NCBI GenBank assembly: GCA_964353115.1
Contig: CAYGUI010000040.1
Span: 1 to 11,899 of the forward strand
Source of the DNA: CAYGUI01 sp964353115
Lineage (GTDB): Bacteria > Pseudomonadota > Gammaproteobacteria > JAGOUU01
DNA: 11,899 bases
Reading direction: 5' to 3'
Made by a program: the position numbers and the translations under genes. The notes beneath the pieces were generated by a model. The model searched no databases. It worked only from the letters and a program-made list of their open reading frames with translations, and had not been told where the DNA came from. Shown here one piece after another: positions 1 through 5,197 of the stretch (position 1 is the first letter of the stretch; each line of letters opens with the position of its first letter).

Positions 1-530
1 TCTTTGTTTTCTAAAATAATATTACTTTTTTGTGCATAGTTATTGATAGCGTAATTAAGATTTTGGTTAGTTGTTAAATTTGCAATTATTTTAATGATTT
101 TGCTATTAGTAGCATTATTAACCCGAAAAATTTCAGCAAGCTCTAAATAATCTTCGGTAATTACTCTGTTTTTATCAAAAATAATAGTGTTAATTTTGTT
201 TAACTCTCGAAGTGATTTTTCAGATGATAATGCAATTCCATTTTTTGATAGGGTGTTTTTTGTCTGTGAATAGAGCCGTTGTATTATAAGCTCAAGAGTT
301 AAGGGAGATATGGTGAGGGCCATGCCTAGCAATATTGGGCTAATAAAAATTGCGATATAAAATGGTAAAAAATAGGTAATTAGGCTTCCGGTAATAATTA
401 ATAAACCTAAAAAAATAATATAATCCTTATGATTTATTAGAAATTTTAATGAGAATAGGTTGTAACTCTTTGATTGTACACTGAAGTACTCATATAATGA
501 GTCAGTGAGCGATTTTATTTTATTGTTCAT
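1..530 (-). CDS. P-type ATPase-like membrane protein with degenerate phosphorylation motif (3' end beyond window)
   Basis: This leftward frame is open for 176 codons from an ATG at 530 to the window edge. Residues 38-55 and 57-79 are hydrophobic and fit a transmembrane pair. They are followed by a stretch laid out like the TM4-to-P-domain junction of P-type ATPases: Pro76 in SPLTLE, a KNGIAL-like segment, then NTIIFDKNRVITE with Asp119. The 43-residue distance from Pro76 to Asp119 equals that between Pro308 and Asp351 in SERCA. The catalytic consensus DKTGT reads DKNRV here, and the ion-site motif CPC/SPC/PEGL reads SPL. Only about 37 residues precede the first helix, so the actuator domain and earlier helices are missing; the in-frame upstream sequence reaches a stop at 570-572. 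Ion pumping is therefore unlikely as the gene stands. It is either a decayed pump still open in frame or a repurposed pseudo-ATPase. No good ribosome binding site is visible. The family assignment is by eye. Confidence 0.6.
   Translation of the reverse strand, partial: MNNKIKSLTDSLYEYFSVQSKSYNLFSLKFLINHKDYIIFLGLLIITGSLITYFLPFYIAIFISPILLGMALTISPLTLELIIQRLYSQTKNTLSKNGIALSSEKSLRELNKINTIIFDKNRVITEDYLELAEIFRVNNATNSKIIKIIANLTTNQNLNYAINNYAQKSNIILENK
470..498 (+). promoter_or_regulatory. Predicted sigma-70 promoter for the rightward hypothetical gene
   Basis: TTGATT (470-475), a 17-nt spacer and a perfect TATAAT (493-498) predict a start near 505, giving a leader of about 70 nt before the TTG start at 575. 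The promoter lies inside the first codons of the oppositely directed ATPase-like gene. Confidence 0.5.
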
Positions 531-552
531 ACCTATAAATATAGAACAAAAT

Positions 553-581
553 ATTAAAACAGGAGATATTTATATTGACAA
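553..581 (-). promoter_or_regulatory. Predicted sigma-70 promoter for the ATPase-like gene
   Basis: On the minus strand TTGTCA (complement of 576-581), 17 nt and TTTAAT (complement of 553-558) match the consensus at 5 of 6 positions each. The predicted start near 546 gives a very short leader before the ATG at 530. The -35 box overlaps the start codon region of the opposing gene, so the two promoters face each other. Confidence 0.4.
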
Positions 582-1079
582 CTAAAATTGGGTTTGGTAT
601 TGCTGCGGCTAATGGTACTATTGGTGAAAGAGCTATCAAATTAATATTAGAAAAATTTGTTACTGGTGATGTCATTTCCTCAATCAATACAATTTTATTA
701 CATCAGTATAGTGAAATAATTAATTCAACTTTAAAACAGCATTTTAATATGCATAAATTACAAAGTTTAACCCCCAGAGGGTAAAAAATATTTTATTGAT
801 TTTGTAAGTTTAGCAGTTAGACATACAGTAAAAGATAATTGGTTGAAAAGTGATACGGTTATGAAATATCGAAACGCTAAAGGCGAAGAGTGTGAAAAAA
901 AAGTGAGGGAATTTTATATAAGAGATGGAGTTTTGAGCTCAGAATTTTTAGAAATAAATATTTTTTCTCTGCTAAAAAGTACTAAATATGAGAGATTAAA
1001 AAGTTTATTAAACCCCGAATTATATCCACCTGTAGAAGTAGCTCCTGCTGCTGCCGCTAGCCGTGGGCCTAAAAATTAA
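575..1079 (+). pseudogene. Hypothetical protein gene split by a +1 shift at a C5 run
   Basis: The first frame starts with TTG at 575, 8 nt after a strong AGGAGA (561-566), and stops at 782-784 after 69 codons. The frame that continues to 1079 opens only after a stop at 768-770. Removing one C from the run 771-775 joins them into one protein of about 167 residues reading SLTPEGKKYF across the joint. The downstream frame has no ribosome binding site before its TTG at 843 or ATG at 861, which supports one original gene. The product is not recognised. It has no signal peptide or membrane segment, a glycine/alanine-rich start, a mixed charged middle and a C-terminal tail of Pro-Val-Glu-Ala residues ending in SRGPKN. 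It may be a recent pseudogene, a phase-variable gene, or a case of +1 slippage, since CCC followed by A lets tRNA-Pro re-pair on CCA. It ends 3 nt from the convergent phospholipase gene. Confidence 0.6.
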
Positions 1080-1082
1080 TTT

Positions 1083-2189
1083 CTAATTTTCAAAAAACTC
1101 TTCAATTTCTTTGCGAGCTTTAAGACCATCACTATAACCAAGATCCATAAGCTCGCAGCAAAAATCTGACTCAAACATAGTGTAGCTTAATAAATCTCCA
1201 GATTGTTTTCTGTTCCCCAAAGCTCCCATTAAGTACTTTAATAATCCAGGTAAATTATCTTTATGATTCGCAGCAATCATTCCAATATCTTCCGATGGAT
1301 TAATTGCCGCGATATTGATTTTTTTCCAGCCAGATTTTTCACTAATATCATTTGGAACTGAGGATAAAAAAGTATTTATTTTTTTTAATATACTTATATC
1401 TCTATCTAAATTACTTAAAAATAGTGCATTAAACATACTACTAATAGTTTGAGCGAAAGTAATATTATATCCAAGAGGATGAGATACTCTTTTACTTGCC
1501 TTTCTATGATTACTAATTACAAAAATATCAGTTGCGCCTAATTCTATTGAAACCTTCAGTGGTGATTCTAGGCGCAGGCCACCATCGCCATAGTGATAAT
1601 GTCCAATTTTTTTAGGTGGAAAAAAAAGAGGAATAGAAGTAGAGGCCATTAATTGCTCTTTTTTTAATTCGGTTTTTTTGTAAATAAAATTACCTTCAGA
1701 TTGGGGGGACTCTTTATTGCAAGAATTAAAAAAAGAATAAGTTTTTCCGTCATCATAGCAGCTGGTCATAATCTGACAACTATCTATAATGCCATTTTCT
1801 ATGTTGCGATTTATACGTTCAAAATCAATTTCGTTGGTAAGTAAGGTATCAAGAGGAGAGGTATCTAGTAAATAACCACTCATTTTATATTTGTGAAAAG
1901 CTGATCCTATAGTATTACGAAATACTGATTTTAATAATTCTAAATTGCTAGTTTTAAATATTTTATCGCAGCTTAAATTAGCCCAAATATCATATAGCCC
2001 TTCGATTCCTTCTTTAAAACTAGTATGGTGAGTTGCCATGTATAAGCCATTTATAGCCCCGGCGCTCACACCGCTAATTATCTTAAAAGGAAAGTCCTTT
2101 TGTTTTGTTATTTCTTCGATGGCTTTTAGTACTCCAACTTGATAGGCGCTGCGAGCGCCTCCGCCAGCTAGATATATTGCTTTGCTCAT
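1083..2189 (-). CDS. Patatin-like phospholipase family protein
   Basis: The 368-residue product carries the patatin signature in order: an oxyanion loop GGGARSAY at residues 9-16, the nucleophile elbow GVSAG with Ser42, the ASTSIP segment at 182-187, and DGG with Asp202, which completes the Ser-Asp dyad. Patatin enzymes hydrolyse acyl esters of phospholipids or other lipids. The C-terminal half (about 220-368) has no motif I recognise. No signal peptide is seen, so the protein is cytosolic or exported by a route without an N-terminal signal; in intracellular bacteria some relatives are secreted effectors, but nothing here proves that. The ATG start places the oxyanion loop at the usual N-terminal position. 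Only a weak GGA lies upstream. An extended -10 promoter lies in the divergent gap to the DUF6629 gene, and the gene converges on the broken hypothetical gene with 3 nt between them. Confidence 0.9.
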   Translation of the reverse strand: MSKAIYLAGGGARSAYQVGVLKAIEEITKQKDFPFKIISGVSAGAINGLYMATHHTSFKEGIEGLYDIWANLSCDKIFKTSNLELLKSVFRNTIGSAFHKYKMSGYLLDTSPLDTLLTNEIDFERINRNIENGIIDSCQIMTSCYDDGKTYSFFNSCNKESPQSEGNFIYKKTELKKEQLMASTSIPLFFPPKKIGHYHYGDGGLRLESPLKVSIELGATDIFVISNHRKASKRVSHPLGYNITFAQTISSMFNALFLSNLDRDISILKKINTFLSSVPNDISEKSGWKKINIAAINPSEDIGMIAANHKDNLPGLLKYLMGALGNRKQSGDLLSYTMFESDFCCELMDLGYSDGLKARKEIEEFFEN

Positions 2190-2211
2190 AATTTAAAATC
2201 CATTTTATAAG

Positions 2212-2238
2212 ATTATAGCAGGTTGCTTTCAATAGCAA
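2212..2238 (-). promoter_or_regulatory. Predicted extended -10 promoter of the phospholipase gene
   Basis: The minus strand reads TGCTATAAT (complement of 2212-2220), a consensus -10 box with the TG extension. A weak TTGCTA (complement of 2233-2238) lies 15 nt upstream of it. TTGCT and AGCAA (2223-2227 and 2234-2238) also form a short inverted repeat across this gap. Confidence 0.45.
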
Positions 2239-2282
2239 TTATGACTACTTTTAAATAAAGAGATTAATTTTGGTATTTTTAT

Positions 2283-2942
2283 ATGTGTTTTTCAAGCTCT
2301 GCAAGTTTCTCAGCAGCCGGTGCACTAACTTTTATTGGTGGATATTTACTTTATTCATGCCGAAATAATAAGGAATATTTATTATTAGCTGCAATTCCTT
2401 TTATATTTGGAATTCAACAGTTTACTGAAGGTATGGTGTGGGTAAATATTATGAGTAATCCTGAAATTGCAAAAATTTTTGCTTATATCTTTACTTTTTT
2501 TGCTTACCCTTTTTGGCCAATATTTTTTCCGCTATCATTATATTTTTTAGAAAAGAATACAAATCGTAAAAGAATTATTTTAGTAAATATTATACTTTCT
2601 AGTATTGCCAGTTTATGGGTTGTTTATTTAATTTTATCAATGGGAATAGACTATCAATTAAATTTAAATAGCATAACTTACTTTATTAAAGACTATAAAT
2701 CTTTCTATCTATACTATGCCGTAATATATTTTATACTTGCAGTTTTTAGTCTTTTTGTTGTTTCTACAGCGAGAGTAAAATTTTTGTTTTTAGCATTCAT
2801 TAGTACTATTTCTTTTATCTCTTCCATACTTTTTTATGAATACGCATTTACTTCAGTTTGGTGCTTTTTTATGGCCTGGATATCGATTTATATTTTGATT
2901 ATTTTGAAAGATGATTTGTTAATAAAAACGTCATTGCGATGA
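2283..2942 (+). CDS. DUF6629-type integral membrane protein
   Basis: The product has 219 residues and begins MCFSSSASFSA, the characteristic start of the DUF6629 family (usual form MCFSATASF). It also has the family's GIQQFTEGMVW segment (residues 43-53) and the SVWCFFMAWIS segment near the C-terminus. About seven hydrophobic helices are visible, roughly at residues 7-27, 32-54, 65-89, 97-121, 142-163, 167-190 and 192-208, so it sits in the inner membrane. The function of the family is unknown to me. The ATG is chosen because it gives the conserved MCFS start; no good ribosome binding site is seen. The last codons (Thr-Ser-Leu-Arg) and the stop lie inside a palindromic repeat at 2929-2985, so the native C-terminus was probably altered by the repeat. 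Confidence 0.8.
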   Translation: MCFSSSASFSAAGALTFIGGYLLYSCRNNKEYLLLAAIPFIFGIQQFTEGMVWVNIMSNPEIAKIFAYIFTFFAYPFWPIFFPLSLYFLEKNTNRKRIILVNIILSSIASLWVVYLILSMGIDYQLNLNSITYFIKDYKSFYLYYAVIYFILAVFSLFVVSTARVKFLFLAFISTISFISSILFYEYAFTSVWCFFMAWISIYILIILKDDLLIKTSLR

Positions 2943-2985
2943 GCAAACTGGATTGCCGCGCCTGCCTTGCAGGATCGCAATGACG
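2929..2985. repeat. Palindromic repeat, GTCATTGCGA family, copy 1
   Basis: The arms CGTCATTGCGAT (2929-2940) and ATCGCAATGACG (2974-2985) pair perfectly over 12 bp. An inner hairpin CCTGC/GCAGG (2961-2965 and 2969-2973) abuts the right arm. The left arm supplies the stop codon of the DUF6629 gene. On the minus strand the stem is followed by TTTTTATT, so it could end leftward transcripts coming from the yggU side. Confidence 0.85.
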
Positions 2986-3084
2986 CCAAAAAAGTATTTT
3001 GAGTACTTTCTAATTTAATGCTGCTGTTGGTGGTTTTGGTAAATACTGACTTACCACCTGCGCAGCATTTGCACCACTTCCTAG

Positions 3085-3259
3085 AACCTCAGTTGTATAT
3101 AAGCACTCGTCATTGCGAGCGAGCAAAGCGAGCGCAGCAACCCAGCTTTGCTGGCTCTTTAATCTAGTCATAATTTATTGATTTCTGGATTGCTTCGTCG
3201 ACTAAAGTCTCCTCGCAATGACAAAAAAATGCAAAATTTTCTTATATGCAACTGAGGTT
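3085..3259. mobile_element. Non-coding 175-bp inverted-repeat (MITE-like) element
   Basis: The terminal arms at 3085-3103 and 3241-3259 are 19 nt long and match at 18 positions as an inverted repeat (one T/G mismatch, 3096 against 3248). The interior carries palindrome copy 2 and has no transposase frame. The arms lie at the edges of the two halves of a small gene, as expected for an insertion. I could not identify a clear target-site duplication. The alternative is a large degenerate palindrome of intergenic origin. Confidence 0.5.
3108..3222. repeat. Palindromic repeat, GTCATTGCGA family, copy 2
   Basis: GTCATTGCGAG (3109-3119) and CTCGCAATGAC (3212-3222) form 11-bp perfect arms. Between them lie GCGAGCAAAGCGAGCG, a CCAGC/GCTGG hairpin (3142-3146 and 3150-3154) and a CTGGATTGCTTCGTCG segment typical of dispersed palindromes of this kind. 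It is nested inside the larger 175-bp element. Confidence 0.8.
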
Positions 3260-3365
3260 ACTAATAATTACTTCTTTAGGCTCAGGCTTAAGAGTTGAAG
3301 GTAACATGCTAATCTCCTGTTAAATTAAAACATTGACAGATTAACAAGGAAATATTAATAGAAAG

Positions 3366-3635
3366 TTAATTAGTATTAATCTTAATCGTTTTTTCACGGG
3401 ATGTATGGCCATGCGTGATTGTCAATGATGACTTAGACACTCCCAAAGCCTTAGATAAAAGTTTAATTACAGCCTCATTGGCCTTACCATCTTCTGGTGC
3501 TGCGGTAACATATATTTTGTATAAAACAGAGCCATCTTCGCTTATTTCTTTTTTTATGCGCTCAGATTTGGCCTTCGGCGTTACTTTAACTCGCAGTGTA
3601 GTCGGTGGGTTTTGATACTCAAATAGATCAAACAT
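3366..3635 (-). CDS. yggU: UPF0235 (DUF167/YggU) family protein
   Basis: The 89-residue product is close to the usual length of the family (about 95-100). It shows the family's core: LRVKVTPKAKSERI at the start of the domain (residues 14-27), a strand ending in YKIYVTAAPEDGKANEA (39-55), where the P-x-D/E-G-x-A-N motif is the hallmark, and LGVSKSSLTITHGHTSREKTIKI at the end. It is a small cytosolic alpha/beta protein. The biochemical role of the family is not settled. No ribosome binding site stands out upstream of the ATG. The gene starts 34 nt after the 3' end of the tRNA-Ser gene on the same strand with no clear terminator between them, so it may be read from the pyruvate dehydrogenase transcript. 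In E. coli yggU lies elsewhere, so this placement is lineage-specific. Confidence 0.9.
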   Translation of the reverse strand: MFDLFEYQNPPTTLRVKVTPKAKSERIKKEISEDGSVLYKIYVTAAPEDGKANEAVIKLLSKALGVSKSSLTITHGHTSREKTIKINTN

Positions 3636-3669
3636 GGATGATTTTTTTCACTTTTTGATAAGTAAAATA

Positions 3670-3759
3670 TGGCGGAGAGAGAGGGATTCGAACCCTCGAT
3701 ACGAATAAACGTATACACACTTTCCAGGCGTGCGCCTTCGACCGCTCGGCCATCTCTCC
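3670..3759 (-). tRNA. tRNA-Ser (anticodon GGA)
   Basis: The minus strand folds as a class II tRNA of 90 nt with CCA encoded. The acceptor arms GGAGAGA and TCTCTCC pair, the anticodon loop reads CTGGAAA with anticodon GGA, the long variable arm is of the serine type, and the T arm is GAGGG-TTCGAAT-CCCTC. It reads serine codons UCC and UCU. Its 5' end is only 7 nt after the stop codon of lpd and I see no promoter of its own, so it is probably cut out of the pyruvate dehydrogenase transcript. Confidence 0.97.
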
Positions 3760-3766
3760 TATAAAA

Positions 3767-5173
3767 CTATTTTTTAGGCGGAATTAAGTCAGTAATTGTA
3801 CCATCAAACATTTCAACAGCCAAAGCAACAGTTTCTGACAAGGTTGGATGGGGGTGAATAGTTAATGCGATATCTTCAGCATCACAACCCATCTCAATTG
3901 CAAGAGCAGCTTCAGCAATTAACTCACCAGCATTGGCACCAACAATTTCACAACCGATGATACGATTTGTATCTTTATTAAAGATAACTTTTGTCATGCC
4001 GCTTTCAGATGATTCACAAATTGCACGACCACTTGCCATCCACGGAAATTTACCAACACCAAAATTAATGCCTTGTTCTTTAGCTTCTGGCTCTGTCACA
4101 CCAACCCATGCAACTTCAGGGTTAGTATAAGCAACAGATGGAATAACTTTAGGATCAAAATAATGTTTTTTACCAGCACAAACTTCAGCTGCAACTTTTC
4201 CTTCGTGTACTGCTTTATGTGCTAACATTGGTTGACCAACGATATCGCCGATGGCAAAAATATGTGAAACATTAGTGCGCATCTGTTTATCAACTTTGAT
4301 AAATCCACGCTCATCAACGTTAACACCAGCTTTATCAGCATTAATTAATTTTCCATTTGGTATGCGGCCAACAGAAGATAAAATCTTATCAAACTTAACT
4401 GGCTCTTTTGGTGCGTCAGCGCCTTCCATTGTTACGTATAAGCCGTCATCTTTAGCTTCAACTTTAGTAACTTTAGTATTTAAATAAATTTTTTCGTAAA
4501 GCTTTTCTATTTTTTTGTGATACGGTTTTACTAATTCAGGATCTAAACCACCCATTAAACCAGGAGCCATTTCAGCAATAGTAATTTTACTGCCAAGTGC
4601 ATGGTAAACAGTTGCCATTTCAAGGCCAATAATACCACCGCCAAGCACAAGCATATTTTCAGGAATATCTTTAAGCTCTAATGCGCCAGTAGAATCGATA
4701 ATTCTGTCATCTTCAGGTAAGAACGGTAATTTAACTGGAGCTGAACCTGCAGCAATAATAGCCTGTTCAAATTCAATAATAGTGCCATCATCAGTTTTAA
4801 TTTGATTAGAAGAAACAAATTCTCCAACACCAGTAACAACTTCAACTTTGCGCATTTTAGACATGCCAGCAAGACCAGTTGTTAATTTTTTTACAACAGA
4901 TTCTTTCCAGGTACGAATTTTATCAAGATCAATTTTTGGAGAACCAAAATCTATGCCTTGTGCTTTAGCATGTTGTGTTTCTTCAACTAATTTTGCCATA
5001 TGTAGCAAGGCTTTTGACGGAATACATCCAACGTTAAGGCAAACACCACCAAGGGTCGGATAGCGCTCAATTAAAGCAACCTTTAATCCTAAATCTGCAG
5101 CGCGAAAAGCGGCAGTGTAACCACCAGGACCACTACCTAAAACGGCAACTTGTACTTTTATTGTTTTAGCCAT
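3767..5173 (-). CDS. lpd: Dihydrolipoyl dehydrogenase (E3 of pyruvate dehydrogenase)
   Basis: This FAD enzyme reoxidises the dihydrolipoyl group of AceF and passes electrons to NAD+. The 468-residue product has the complete set of motifs: an FAD-binding GSGPGG at 13-18, the redox disulphide in GGVCLNVGCIPSK (Cys45 and Cys50), the NAD-binding GGGIIGLE near residue 180, a GDIVGQPMLAHKA flavin segment, and the C-terminal HPHPTLSE with His442 and Glu447 as the proton relay. The start ATG has GGAG 9 nt upstream on the minus strand. It is the third gene of the aceE-aceF-lpd cluster, 24 nt after aceF. The same subunit may also serve 2-oxoglutarate dehydrogenase and glycine cleavage, as in E. coli. 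The tRNA-Ser gene follows 7 nt after the stop. Confidence 0.97.
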   Translation of the reverse strand: MAKTIKVQVAVLGSGPGGYTAAFRAADLGLKVALIERYPTLGGVCLNVGCIPSKALLHMAKLVEETQHAKAQGIDFGSPKIDLDKIRTWKESVVKKLTTGLAGMSKMRKVEVVTGVGEFVSSNQIKTDDGTIIEFEQAIIAAGSAPVKLPFLPEDDRIIDSTGALELKDIPENMLVLGGGIIGLEMATVYHALGSKITIAEMAPGLMGGLDPELVKPYHKKIEKLYEKIYLNTKVTKVEAKDDGLYVTMEGADAPKEPVKFDKILSSVGRIPNGKLINADKAGVNVDERGFIKVDKQMRTNVSHIFAIGDIVGQPMLAHKAVHEGKVAAEVCAGKKHYFDPKVIPSVAYTNPEVAWVGVTEPEAKEQGINFGVGKFPWMASGRAICESSESGMTKVIFNKDTNRIIGCEIVGANAGELIAEAALAIEMGCDAEDIALTIHPHPTLSETVALAVEMFDGTITDLIPPKK

Positions 5174-5197
5174 AATAAAAAACTCCGAATAAAAATT

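Larger units (their letters stand above)
3010..3307 (-). pseudogene. Small gene of unknown function interrupted by a repeat element
   Basis: An ATG at 3307 follows AGGAGA (complement of 3313-3318) with 5 nt between, one of the best ribosome binding sites in the window. Its frame gives MLPSTLKPEPKEVIISNLSCI and stops at 3242, inside the right arm of the inverted-repeat element. On the other side of the element, minus-strand codons from 3090 to 3010 read EVLGSGANAAQVVSQYLPKP and then PTAALN before a TAG. Joined without the element, the two parts would make a protein of roughly 43-46 residues with no visible membrane segment. That they were one gene is inferred from the good translation start, the residue composition and the shared strand. 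A 54-codon frame starting inside the element at 3171 also runs into the second part. The product is not recognised. The gene lies 58 nt downstream of the yggU-like gene and may end the same transcript. Confidence 0.45.
2943..3365. other. Region without an intact gene, repeat-rich
   Basis: This stretch holds most of palindrome copy 1, the remains of a small leftward gene (3010-3307), a 175-bp inverted-repeat element that splits it (3085-3259), palindrome copy 2 inside that element (3108-3222), and an AT-rich spacer up to the yggU-like stop codon. No RNA gene was recognised. Confidence 0.7.

Noticed and set aside
843..1079. Independent 78-residue gene starting at TTG 843
   Set aside because: It has no ribosome binding site, and its frame continues upstream to the C5 run, where it joins the preceding frame. 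One broken gene explains it better.
2929..3222. CRISPR-like repeats
   Set aside because: The repeated GTCATTGCGA units are two palindromes of different internal length, with no regular spacers of equal size and no cas genes nearby.
3415..3615. Plus-strand 66-codon frame opposite the yggU-like gene
   Set aside because: The opposite strand encodes the conserved UPF0235 domain with its hallmark motif, so this is a shadow.
4678..4872. Leucine-rich 64-codon minus-strand frame inside lpd
   Set aside because: It is an out-of-frame reading of lpd. The leucine richness comes from AT-rich codons read in another frame.
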